Source of the DNA: Parapristionchus giblindavisi
Lineage: Eukaryota > Nematoda > Chromadorea > Rhabditida > Diplogasteridae
DNA length: 64,000 bases
Direction of reading: 5' to 3'
Assembly (NCBI GenBank): GCA_943737045.1
Contig: CALSFV010000326.1
Span: forward strand, 248,001 to 312,000
In this document: positions 43,432 to 54,418 of the stretch, piece by piece
How the letters are laid out: the number at the start of each line of letters is the position of its first letter
Numbering within the stretch: position 1 is the stretch's first letter
Notes under the pieces: generated by a model
The model's database searches: none
Told to the model about the DNA's origin: nothing
What the model saw: the letters and a program-made list of their open reading frames with translations, nothing else
Made by a program: the position numbers and the translations under genes

Positions 43432-44251
43432 CATTGTTTCAATTTTATATCGATTTGTATGTTAATCTCCTATTCACTAATCGCTATTCATTCATCTATT
43501 CACTTGTTCATAATAGAATGAATTGAGAGCTACTGAACTTGCCCAGTAGATAAATATTATTTCATTGATTCCTGTGATTATCGACTATGGATTGATTGTG
43601 TCGAAAACTGTCACTTTATTCCCTATTATATCTTATGCGGAGTTTGTGCTCTGAACAAAGCTATTTTCCTATTTTTTGCCGAAAGTTTTTTTTACGTCAG
43701 TTAGGGTATTAGCAGGAAGAATAATTTTCTCATTTTATTTTCGAATAAATAAGTCGCTCGACTATTATTCCTGACTAAATTTGCATTTATGCTCTACTAT
43801 TATTTTCGAATTTCTTCGAGACTTGCAATGTCTGGAAATAGTGAAAGTTATTGAACATTTTCAATTTACAATTAAATGAATTACTACCACAATCATGTTT
43901 TTGACACGATGAACACGAGGGAAATTGAAGACTACTGTAGACTTCCATATATTTCACTAAAGATTTGTGTGCTCTGTATTACGAAATCAATCAAAATTAT
44001 CGCTCGTCGGGCTGTTTTGTTTGTTTCACCTTAACCTTAATCGTAGTTTCCTTTGTGATCTTCTAAAACTAGACCACCCATACATATTGAACTGCTGTAC
44101 ACTCTTCTTCCTAATTTCTTTGACTTTCTGTCACTTTTGTGATATAACGAACGAGAGACTTTCTATTGCTTGTATGCATCTTCCTTAAATATGTTTAAAT
44201 ATATAAATATCATTCGATTTAAATGATCTATTAATTATTGCGTTCAGTGAA
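43432..44251. other. Spacer between paralogue 3 and the MATH-BTB gene
   Basis: No exon. The first 140 bp and the last 290 bp are almost identical to 51378-51517 and 51920-52215, while the middle (about 43571-43930) differs by many substitutions and indels. The spacer ends GCGTTCAG four bases before the next ATG. Confidence 0.6.
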
Positions 44252-46183
44252 ATGGAATCTGGTGAACCTGCTGCCAAGCTGAACAAGATTGAAAGAAGTT
44301 TGTTTAAATCATTACATGTCTTGAAATCCAAGCAATATTATTCTTTAGAAGTTCCAAGAACCGAGACTTTCTTTGAATCAGGAACCCTGAAGACGTCATT
44401 TACTATTGAAATAAAGCGCGCAGAAGGAGGAGAAGTGTTAGTTGCTTTATTGATTTATTCATTCTGTCATTGTGTAATAAATTTAAATACCATTTTATAT
44501 TGAGGTACAAGTTCATGACTAAGTATGACACGGTTCACGTCAATGACTTTCCATTCGCGGTGAACAATAATGGTCATGAAGATGAAGGAGAAAAGGATCC
44601 TGAATTACTACTTTGTTGCAATCATAAGTAAGTTTATATTATATTACAATTATTACTTCTTTTATTTCGTACCCTAATCGATATGTGGACAATACCTGGA
44701 ACAATTGTTATGTGGACAATACCTGGAACAAGTTGCAAAACTATGATTATCACAGGCTGTAGAAGTGAAGAAAAAACAGCGTGTTTTTGCAAAATCTCTC
44801 ATATTTACCAGCTAATACTTGAGTATATTTGTATGCTTTGTAAATTCATAATTTGCTCAAATTTTTGTTGTGAATGCCTGCTCACAGGCGTGGTGGGCTG
44901 CCCACATATGCCCTGAACTACTGAAACTACGATAATGTTCAAATTGAAGTGTTCATTGGTGATCATAGTATTTTGTAACTCTGTAAAGGGGTAGTTGAGA
45001 TGGGGTTACACGAAAGTGTCTTATCATCGACTATCGGGACTTGATTAGTTTAATATCGTTACGAGTGACCTAAAACTATCGTAACATCTTTTCAGTTCTT
45101 ATTCTCCTCTATGGACTTGCACTTATGCGGCTGAGATTACTGTATCGTGGAATGAAAATCAATCGATAACGAAGAAGATTGCAGAGATCAAAGCAGAATA
45201 TGAGAAGGCAAAGTATTCCTTCAGATTCGGGTTGGTTGTTTATCTTTCAATTTAAAGAAATGATAATTATTCCAGCGAATCGTCTATGAAAGAACTTGTA
45301 CAGAGCACTGATTCAAACACTAATTATGCAATGGAAGTCAAGATTACGGTAAGTAGTCATTCATAAATCGATATATTGATTTGATTTGTTGAGGTATTGA
45401 ATGCGACCGGTGTTAAACCTCGTCTTATCACCTATTTTGATGAACCGTACATGTTCAGTGATTGTGTACTTATTTGTGAAGGAAAGAAGCTATATGCTAA
45501 TAAGTGAGTTCTAATCAATAATTCAATATCAATTATCGATTGATTAGGGCTCTTCTGTCTGTGAACTCTCCATATTTCAATAAACTCTTCTATGGTGAAT
45601 TCCAAGATGCTAAGAATACGGAGGTTTGATATTATTTATTGATTTAGTTTGTACTACAAAGTATTGATTTGTTTTCAGTTTCCAATGATCGATGTTGAAT
45701 ATGAAGATATGGTATATCTCCTTCGTGCTTTATATCCTGAAAGAATGGAGGTATAATGATTATCAGATACTCAATCAATACTTTCGTATCAATCGATATT
45801 CCTTAGGTAACCGCGGATACTGTAGAACGTCTTCTTGTTCTTGCTGATAGATGGAGTGTGTTTGATGTAATGAGAAGATGTGATAGATATCTCCAGGTTA
45901 TATTATCGATTGATTATTGATTGATAATATTGATTTATATCAGGAATCATCTCGTGATTCTTCATGTCAATTACCTCTATCTCGTCGTATCTTTCTATCT
46001 TCTCATTATCTTCTTGGAGAAGCTCTAATGAAACTAACTCCTAAAGATACAACAAAGAAGAAGGAAATTACACAATCTGACGAGTTTCAGGTTTATTCTT
46101 TTATAATTATCGATTGATTGTGAACTTTGTATTTACAGTATCTTACTGAAGAAGTGAAGAAATTGTTCATTGATGAGAAGTAA
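44252..46183 (+). CDS. MATH-BTB (bath-like) protein, copy A
   Basis: Exons: 44252-44436, 44505-44627, 45096-45230, 45276-45348, 45394-45503, 45548-45623, 45679-45750, 45807-45896, 45944-46090 and 46139-46183; 351 residues, all phases agree. The ATG follows GCGTTCAG by four bases, a likely spliced-leader acceptor. Residues about 20-170 are MATH-like (FMTKYDTVHVNDFPF, YSPLWTCTYAAEITVSWNEN, YSFRFGESSMKELV, AMEVKITVLNATG). Residues about 180-285 form a complete BTB: PYMFSDCVLICEGKKLYANK, ALLSVNSPYFNKLFYGEF, VYLLRALYP, ERLLVLADRWSVFDVMRRCD. The tail (RIFLSSHYLLGEALMKL) is the short post-BTB region. It lacks the C-terminal cyclophilin-like domain of its neighbours. Likely a CUL3 substrate adaptor by family. 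Its stop is about 250 bp upstream of the conserved start region of the next paralogue, a nematode operon-like spacing. Confidence 0.9.
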
Positions 46184-46444
46184 TCGATAAATGAGGAAAT
46201 ATATCAGCTAATCGATAACGATTTACTTCTTTGTTTCTTTCTTATACAATCATCTCTTTGTTTCGTTTTGTTTTTGAACTTTGTATGATGTTTATTATTA
46301 TAATCTTCTTTATTTGTTCACCATTTTGTAATAAACAATTGAATATTGTTGTATCCTTCATTGTTTATGATGGTTTCCATACCACGGTTTCCATATCGAT
46401 TTATGGTTTTAATGTAAATTATATGGACTCACTCAGATCACCGT

Positions 46445-46963
46445 AAACATAGGTCGAAAAGTATGTTGCAAAGTACCAAGATTTGAGCCAGATATGCAAA
46501 AAAACATGACCGAATTTTGAAAATCAATAACCTAGCTATTCGATCGATGGTGATAAAAGTTTTAAAAAATTAATCGGGAGCGCTGCGGGGCAAAAATGGT
46601 ACTGTAGCATACTGCCGAATCTTACTGTGAAACTGCTGCCATCGCACTTTCTTCGTCTAGTCATGGATGTATCTTTCGTTACATGACTCCCTACAGCGAA
46701 TTTGCATTGTTTGGATAATGACATAGATCAGGCTGCAAAACTGGTATACTGTAGAAAATCCTACCGTATGCCAGTTTCACCAAACAGCGTTCACAGTGAA
46801 TTATTTAAATTTGTTTCTTCGCAGGTCCAGTAATGCTCAAATAACCTATCATCTAATAATAAACTATCAACCGCTTTTAGATATCATGATGCAAAATTTT
46901 AAAAATTCTTTGAACTTTTGTGACAATTTGCCACAAATGTTTCACTTTTTATCGTTTTGACGG
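46445..46963. mobile_element. TA-flanked MITE, CCGTCAAAACG family, copy 3 (left end damaged)
   Basis: The right end CGTTTTGACGG is followed by TA (46964-46965), preceded by GAACTTTTGTGACAATTTG. Internal words (CTACAGTAT, GGAGCGCTGCGGGG, ATACATCCATGAC-type) match 21517-22107. The left end is not recognisable. Its insertion sits where paralogue 5 has its first exon (GATCACCGTA then ATG), so it removed or displaced the start of paralogue 4. Confidence 0.65.
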
Positions 46964-47102
46964 TATAGTGGATCTAATTTTAGATGAATAATTATGTCTT
47001 CAAGCTAATATTTATAATCTCTTCATTCCTACTTGTTGTTATTTTGTCTCGAAAAATTTCATTTGTGTAATAAAAAAGACCACTGATTGCATGATTTGAT
47101 GT

Positions 47103-47905
47103 AGGGTGATGTAAACAATAAATTTTGGCAAACTTGTGCTTTTTGCAGGTGTGTGACAACGGCAAACGATTGACAACTTTATCGGAGAACTTTGTTGTCA
47201 GACTTCAAAAAGTAGAACGATTGTAGTCAATGTATGAAATAAATAAATGTGGCAACAGATAGTGACAATTTTGTAGACAGACAAGAAAACTGAGGATGAT
47301 ACATGTCAGAACACGTTAGTTCAGCCTCTGTAATAGCGAGGCAACAATGAATGGCTAATCACGTTTTCCAACTTATAAAGAGGGCGAGGCGGATGCCAGG
47401 CGGGTTTGGTGGGCTGCATTAGAGAGGGTGTGCGTGCGAGATGGCATCAAATGATTCTCTCTGTCACACTCTCCGCCGCGTCACCAAACCTGTCTGAGGT
47501 GCGCCGCTTTGACTAATGAACTATCGTTTCATTATTATGAGGAGTTGAAAATGCACCAAAAAATGGAATGACTAGAGAAATGTGCTTCTTTCTATTCAGA
47601 CAACAAAAAATATTCGTTTTGATGTCAATGAGAAGGCAAGAATCGATTGACATCAAAAAGAAGGTTTTTTGTTGTCTGACTAGAAAGAAGCACATTTCTC
47701 TGGTCATGACTTGTATCATCCTCAGTTTTCTTGTCTGTCAACAGTTCATTCCTTAATTGCAACCACAAATATTTATTAGACACATTGACAACAATCTGTA
47801 TTAAATTTGATGTCTGACTGCAATTGGGTGCGATAAAGTTGTCAATCCTTGTCACGCACCTGCAAAAAGCACAAGTTTGCCACAATTTATTGTTTACATC
47901 ACCCT
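47103..47905. mobile_element. 803-bp inverted-repeat element in the 5' flank of paralogue 4
   Basis: Ends AGGGTGATGTAAACAATAAA and TTTATTGTTTACATCACCCT are inverted, and the match continues for about 48 bp (to TTTTTGCAGG). It is flanked by ATGT on both sides, or TA if the end base is counted out. Inside are further inverted blocks such as AGAGAAATGTGCTTCTTTCT against AGAAAGAAGCACATTTCTCT. Paralogue 3 shows the empty site (GAGTTGATGTTTTGTGATGG, about 39535). Confidence 0.85.
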
Positions 47906-48124
47906 ATGTGTTATGATGGTTTTAATGCCACTTTGATATCGTTAATATTATAATTACTTAAGTAATATCTATGAACATATTTAGATATACTGAGTTTCTC
48001 TATCGACTGTTCAATATCTAATCGTTCGCCTTAATAATATAGTAATCGATATGTGAGTATTTCAGTTTATAAATAAATTCTATTATTAATCTTCAGGCCT
48101 ACAAACTGGGCCTGGTTTCTTCTC

Positions 48125-48315
48125 ATAGGTGGGCGCGTGAGAACGAATTATTTTTGCACACAGCCTTACCTTCCCTTGCGGGGTCTTGCGCATAGCTTTC
48201 AATAACAAAAATTGGAAATTTTCCAGTCAAATCTGCAAAAAATGGCCATGCGCATAGCCTTGCCTTACAATTCCACGGTTTGCGCACAGCCTTTCCCCCA
48301 GCGTGCCCACCTATG
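48125..48315. mobile_element. Mutator-like MITE in a coding exon, 10-bp target duplication
   Basis: The 191-bp element starts ATAGGTGGGC and ends GCCCACCTAT, a perfect 10-bp inverted repeat. GTTTCTTCTC flanks it at 48115-48124 and 48316-48325. Paralogue 3 has the single GTTTCTTCTC uninterrupted. This is the reference copy for the AGGTGGGC family in the window (also 5866, 16884 and 28480). Confidence 0.9.
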
Positions 48316-49165
48316 TTTCTTCTCGAGCCAATCACTGATAAAGTAGATATCATTTCCCATATCTTCATCTATAATATTGCAATATTTATATTATATAATT
48401 AACAGAAATCAATACCGTTGGATGAAACCCAATGTCAGACCTATTGTGTGACTGTTGATAGTGGAGAAAGTGTTCTGCTTCGTCTTTTACTCGAAAATCA
48501 ATGGTTATTGATTTTTATACTGTATCGATATTGATTGATTGTTATTTAGGCAAGCTGATGAACCTGAACTATCGACTGATCTCTCTGATCTATCCTTCAT
48601 CTTTCATTGTTTTGGATATTGCGATGATACATGGGCGACTATTTCCGTTAATCGATCGATTGGACAAAATAATGAAGAAGAAGAAGTAGGTAGATATAGA
48701 TTGTTTCTTTGACGATTTTAATGTACAGATCGATTTTAGTTATTATGCCAATCACTTTATTTATCCGAAAATGGAGAAGGAAGATTAAGAATTGGATCAT
48801 ATTTGAGTGTATTCCTTAAAAGTGGAAGAGTAACTTCATTCACTAGAATAACAGATGCAAATTCTGTCCATTCTTCATCTGATTATTCATTGATTGTATA
48901 CCTTAACGTCCAAATTAATTACTGGTATTGTGGATGGAAATATTTTATCGATTGATTTTTTGTAAAATCTTGTTTATTTTACAGTTATTGCCCTAAGATG
49001 AACGACGAAAGTCTGACAATAGGCGATCAACAAATAATGACTGATGATGAAATCATTTCAGTCCCTAAAGAGGTACGGTATCTTTTTCAACTTTATTGAC
49101 ACAAAATAATTCTTAAATCAGCCTTATTCCTCGCAATTCTTAATATTACTTTCTAATATACGGTA

Positions 49166-49618
49166 GCGGCCAAAAAGAATGCAACATCGTGTTTTTTGTG
49201 TGTAACTTTTTTCAAACTTAATGAATTATCCTGAAATTTTTATGTGTGGATAAGAAGGATATATAACACCGAATCTGCGGCATATTACAATTAATAATAG
49301 CCCTTAATTTTTTAAAAATTTAATTTATCAAATTTTCTCAAAAATCACAAAATCAATAATTCACAACCGGTCATCAAACTCTTTGGAAACTACGCGTACG
49401 ATGAGGAAACACAGGAAAAAATACGAAATTTTTTTAAAATCTTCAATTTTCCGATTTTCGAAAATGATGGTGTAGGTCAATATGTAATTTTTTATGCCAA
49501 TCAATAGAGCACTCATGGGGGTTCCACAAAAAATTTAAGAACGATTCATCAACTTTGAAAAAAAATAACATTGAAAAAACACGATGTTCCATTCTCATGT
49601 TGCGTTCTTTTTGGTCGT
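49166..49618. mobile_element. Tc1-like TA-flanked MITE, intron 5 of paralogue 4
   Basis: TA at 49164-49165 and 49619-49620. Ends GCGGCCAAAAAGAATGCAAC and GTTGCGTTCTTTTTGGTCGT are inverted, with a GGCCAAAAAGA-like core that resembles Tc1 ends. ACATCGTGTTTTTT recurs inverted next to the right end. No transposase. Confidence 0.8.
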
Positions 49619-49620
49619 TA

Positions 49621-49735
49621 TGCACTGTTACATTTGCCTTACGTGACTACGCCTTAACCCCCTCCGCCGCGTGTCCGACGCGGAGGAGGGGGTTACGGCG
49701 TAGGCACGTAAGGCAAATGTAACGTTGCATTACAG
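49621..49735. repeat. GC-rich palindromic element, short relative of 17143-17407
   Basis: TGTTACATTTGCCTTACGTG pairs with CACGTAAGGCAAATGTAACG around CCCCCTCCGCCGCG/CGCGGAGGAGGGGG. It starts directly at the TA that closes the Tc1-like MITE. Confidence 0.85.
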
Positions 49736-50269
49736 TATAATATAGTATAGTAGATATTTATTTTTTATCTTGCCACATCTTTTTTTGATGTATTATAAAT
49801 AGATAAATAAACATTGTCTAGATTTTATCACTTCATTCTCCTTTCTTCTTTTCTCTTTTCTATGGAGATTATCAAGAAAGAAATGAATCTGTCATCAGAA
49901 TAAAAGAAGTAATAGAATGTGATTTGGAATGTATAATCGATTTGTCTTTTCGGACGTCATTTTGCACGTTTATGTGTGTTTCTCCTCGTTTTTATCACTA
50001 AGGCTAATATCGTTTTAGCACTAGACACAATTGCCGATTTGCTAGATCTCTTGGATCGATATTGCTGCTTCTCAAAGAAAGTAGTCAATGTAATCAATAG
50101 AAAAGTTCTTTACGAAGAAGTTGGCGAATCATTTTTCTTAAATGTTCTTCACATTGTCAATCATTCTGAGAAATTTAATGATCAATTACTTGTAAGTTTT
50201 AAAGAGTTTACTTTTAGGGGAAAATGCACTATTACAGGCATTGGTCGAATCGAATATCTACGTTAGACA

Positions 50270-50425
50270 TTACCAAAATTTGGTCATGTTTTCAAAAAAT
50301 TCCCAAATGTGGTCAACTTTTCAAAAAAAATCCCAAAATATGGTCGTGTTTTCAAAAAAATCCAAAAATGCGGTCATGTTTTCAACAAAAAAAAAACACC
50401 AAAATGCGGTCGGGTTCGTAGTTTG
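50270..50425. repeat. Minisatellite, period about 31 bp, intron 7 of paralogue 4
   Basis: Four to five units of TTTTCAAAAAAATCCCAAAA plus TGCGGTCATG. The open frames reported across it are repeat artefacts. Confidence 0.85.
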
Positions 50426-50689
50426 CAATATACGACCTATGATTACAGGTGAAATTTCTTGATCGATTTGTTGTTCCCAAGATATTGATTTCATTCTATG
50501 AGGATAATAAATCGGAATTTACTCCTTTCTCCTCTTCAATTCATATGAATGTAAGTATTTCTTATTTTTTTCTTGATTCAATTATTGATTTTTTCATTGT
50601 TCTTTTTATATTAGTATATGTTTCAGAGAATGGTCTCGTTGTTCTCTATTACAAGTGCTCGAACTAAGGTATGCTTCTAGATAATTTCT

Positions 50690-50875
50690 CATCTTTTCAA
50701 AGGTTACACAGCGTCATGGTGTAACAGAGAAAAAAGTAGAGCTGAAAAGGGAAAGAGCACAGACGAGAGAGAGTACACCATTGTGCAGTCATACCATAAT
50801 TTTTTCTATGTATTGGAGAAACGTTGTGGGTTACGATAAGTACATTTCTAGTGGTTAGATAGGTCTCCACAACAC
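50690..50875. repeat. MITE-like segment in intron 9 of paralogue 4
   Basis: It shares GTCATGGTGT, CAGAGA and GTAGAG words with about 22855-22935 and GTGTTGGAGAA-like words with about 24180 in paralogue 1. Ends are not defined. Confidence 0.4.
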
Positions 50876-51377
50876 TTTTTATGTTCCTTTTATGGAAGTA
50901 TTCCCAAAGAAAGAAAACTGTAAAGGAATGCCATCATGGATCTCTATCTAATTTAAAGCTGATTTCAACCTAATTCCGTAGTACTATTAAATGATTTATT
51001 TTAAGGTTGTATTTGAATTCGAAGAAGGAAATATAACAGTTGAATTGTTGAATGAATTGTATCCGAATACCGTCCGTGACATCATTGAGAGCATATCAGA
51101 TAATAGATCTTCGTTTCAAAATTTCCTAATTGCAGCAAGATCCATTGGTCGTCCTTTTTTGATCCCCTTATTCAATAATGTTAGGATTTCAAAGGCGATA
51201 GAGCCTTTGGCATTCCCACTTTTCCCATATGATCAAGTATTGGTTGGAGTTTACTATGATGATGGAAAATCATTTTTCCAATTTCATACTTATAATGTTC
51301 CCATTGGTTATGTGGTCTCAGGACACGAGAATATCAATTCTCTTAGAGTTCTCCTCGATGTTATAGTACTCAATTAA

Positions 51378-52215
51378 CATTGTTTCAATTTTATATCGAT
51401 TTGTATGTTAATCTCCTATTCACTAATCGCTATTCATTCATCTATTCACTTGTTCATAATAGAATGAATTGAGAGCTACTGAACTTGCCCAGTAGATAAA
51501 TATTATTTCATTGATTCCTGTGGTTATTGACTATCGATTGATTGTATCGAAAAGGGTCACTTTATTCCCTTGAATACCGTATGCGGGGTTTGTGCTCTGA
51601 TCATTAACGCTGTTTTCCTATTCTTTGCCGAAAGTTTTTTTTTCAGTTTGAGTATATGCAGGAAGAATATTTTTCTCATTTTATTTTCGAATAAATAGGC
51701 CGCTCGACTATTATTCCTGGAGAAAATTTTCATTTATTCTCGACTATTATTTATTTATTTTTTTTTTGAAATCACCCATTCATATTGACAATCTCTGGAA
51801 ATAATGGAAGTTATTGAACATTTACAATTTACAAATAAAATGAATTTCACAATCATTAATTTGACACGATGAACATCGGGGAAATTGAAGACTACTGTAG
51901 ACTGTTTTCCATATATTTCACTAAAGATTTGTGTGCTCTGTATTACGAAATCAATCAAAATTATCGCTCGTCGGGCTGTTTTGTTTGTTTCGCCTTAACC
52001 TTAATCGTAGTTTCCTTTGTGATCTTCTAAAACTAGACCACCCATACATATTGAACTGCTGTACACTCTTCTTCCTAATTTCTTTGACTTTCTGTCACTT
52101 TTGTGATATAACGAACGAGAGACTTTCTATTGCTTGTATGCATCTTCCTTAAATATGTTTAAATATATAAATATCATTCGATTTAAATGATCTATTAATT
52201 ATTGCGTTCAGTGAA
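51378..52215. other. Spacer between paralogue 4 and MATH-BTB copy B
   Basis: No exon. Homologous to 43432-44251, with a diverged middle (about 51518-51890). Confidence 0.6.
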
Positions 52216-54147
52216 ATGGAATCTGGTGAACCTGCTGCCAAGCTGAACAAGATTGAAAGAAGTTTGTTTAAATCATTACATGTCTTGAAATCCAAGCAAT
52301 ATTATTCTTTAGAAGTTCCAAGAACCGAGACTTTCTTTGAATCAGGAACCCTGAAGACGTCATTTACTATTGAAATAAAGCGCGCAGAAGGAGGAGAAGT
52401 GTTAGTTGCTTTATTGATTTATTCATTCTGTCATTGTGTAATAAATTTAAATACCATTTTATATTGAGGTACAAGTTCATGACTAAGTATGACACGGTTC
52501 ACGTCAATGACTTTCCATTCGCGGTGAACAATAATGGTCATGAAGATGAAGGAGAAAAGGATCCTGAATTACTACTTTGTTGCAATCATAAGTAAGTTTA
52601 TATTATATTACAATTATTACTTCTTTTATTTCGTACCCTAATCGATATGTGGACAATACCTGGAACAATTGTTATGTGGACAATACCTGGAACAAGTTGC
52701 AAAACTATGATTATCACAGGCTGTAGAAGTGAAGAAAAAACAGCGTGTTTTTGCAAAATCTCTCATATTTACCAGCTAATACTTGAGTATATTTGTATGC
52801 TTTGTAAATTCATAATTTGCTCAAATTTTTGTTGTGAATGCCTGCTCACAGGCGTGGTGGGCTGCCCACATATGCCCTGAACTACTGAAACTACGATAAT
52901 GTTCAAATTGAAGTGTTCATTGGTGATCATAGTATTTTGTAACTCTGTAAAGGGGTAGTTGAGATGGGGTTACACGAAAGTGTCTTATCATCGACTATCG
53001 GGACTTGATTAGTTTAATATCGTTACGAGTGACCTAAAACTATCGTAACATCTTTTCAGTTCTTATTCTCCTCTATGGACTTGCACTTATGCGGCTGAGA
53101 TTACTGTATCGTGGAATGAAAATCAATCGATAACGAAGAAGATTGCAGAGATCAAAGCAGAATATGAGAAGGCAAAGTATTCCTTCAGATTCGGGTTGGT
53201 TGTTTATCTTTCAATTTAAAGAAATGATAATTATTCCAGCGAATCGTCTATGAAAGAACTTGTACAGAGCACTGATTCAAACACTAATTATGCAATGGAA
53301 GTCAAGATTACGGTAAGTAGTCATTCATAAATCGATATATTGATTTGATTTGTTGAGGTATTGAATGCGACCGGTGTTAAACCTCGTCTTATCACCTATT
53401 TTGATGAACCGTACATGTTCAGTGATTGTGTACTTATTTGTGAAGGAAAGAAGCTATATGCTAATAAGTGAGTTCTAATCAATAATTCAATATCAATTAT
53501 CGATTGATTAGGGCTCTTCTGTCTGTGAACTCTCCATATTTCAATAAACTCTTCTATGGTGAATTCCAAGATGCTAAGAATACGGAGGTTTGATATTATT
53601 TATTGATTTAGTTTGTACTACAAAGTATTGATTTGTTTTCAGTTTCCAATGATCGATGTTGAATATGAAGATATGGTATATCTCCTTCGTGCTTTATATC
53701 CTGAAAGAATGGAGGTATAATGATTATCAGATACTCAATCAATACTTTCGTATCAATCGATATTCCTTAGGTAACCGCGGATACTGTAGAACGTCTTCTT
53801 GTTCTTGCTGATAGATGGAGTGTGTTTGATGTAATGAGAAGATGTGATAGATATCTCCAGGTTATATTATCGATTGATTATTGATTGATAATATTGATTT
53901 ATATCAGGAATCATCTCGTGATTCTTCATGTCAATTACCTCTATCTCGTCGTATCTTTCTATCTTCTCATTATCTTCTTGGAGAAGCTCTAATGAAACTA
54001 ACTCCTAAAGATACAACAAAGAAGAAGGAAATTACGCAATCTGACGAGTTTCAGGTTTATTCTTTTATGATTATCGATTGATTGTGAAATTTGTATTTAC
54101 AGTATCTAACTGAAGAAGTGAAGAAATTGTTCATCGATGAGAAGTAA
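52216..54147 (+). CDS. MATH-BTB (bath-like) protein, copy B
   Basis: Exons lie exactly 7964 bp after those of copy A: 52216-52400, 52469-52591, 53060-53194, 53240-53312, 53358-53467, 53512-53587, 53643-53714, 53771-53860, 53908-54054 and 54103-54147. It makes the same 351-residue protein; the three exon differences seen (ACA/ACG, CTT/CTA, ATT/ATC, all in the last two exons) are silent. Domain content is as in copy A: MATH-like region, complete BTB, short tail. The GCGTTCAG acceptor four bases before the ATG is kept. The stop is 271 bp before the ATG of paralogue 5, which has its own TTATTCAG nine bases upstream, so the two could be an operon. An uncollapsed allele in the assembly is the main alternative to a true duplicate. 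Confidence 0.9.
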
Positions 54148-54418
54148 TCGATAAATGAGGAAATATATCAACTAATCGATATCTATTTACTTCTTTGTTT
54201 CTTTCTTATACAATTATATTTTTGTTTCGTTTTGTTTTTGAACTTTGTCTTTGTGTGATGTTTATTGTTATACTCTTCTTCATTTGTTCACCATTTTGTA
54301 ATAAAACAATTGTTGAAATTGTTTTATCCTTGATTGTTTATGATGGTTTCCATACCACGGTTTCCATATCGAATTATGGTTTTAATGTATATTATATGGA
54401 CTTATTCAGATCACCGTA

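Larger units (their letters stand above)
43045..46430. repeat. Segmental duplication, left copy (pairs with 50991-54400)
   Basis: Most of this block matches 50991-54400. From 43967 to 46117 the offset is a constant 7964 bp with only a handful of substitutions, in introns as well as exons. Before that the offset is 7946 and a stretch (about 43571-43930) is clearly diverged. Confidence 0.9.
48097..51377 (+). pseudogene. MATH-BTB/cyclophilin-like paralogue 4, broken by a MITE and a frameshift
   Basis: Exons by comparison: 48097-48343 (containing the MITE), 48406-48503, 48550-48685, 48740-48924, 48985-49072, 49822 to about 49973, 50019-50191, 50449-50550, 50627-50668 and 51006-51377. Three lesions are visible. 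No start exon remains where paralogue 5 has one. A 191-bp MITE in the first recognisable exon introduces a stop. The BTB exon at 49822 is 152 instead of 154 bp because GATTTTTGTC of paralogue 3 is GATTTGTC here. The fourth exon, broken in paralogue 3, is intact (185 bp). The last exon encodes exactly the same 123 residues as paralogue 3; the three base differences are all silent. That is odd for a dead gene and suggests gene conversion or continued use of the 3' part. Confidence 0.7.
50991..54400. repeat. Segmental duplication, right copy (pairs with 43045-46430)
   Basis: See the left copy. The block covers the last exon of paralogue 4, the spacer and all of MATH-BTB copy B. Confidence 0.9.
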
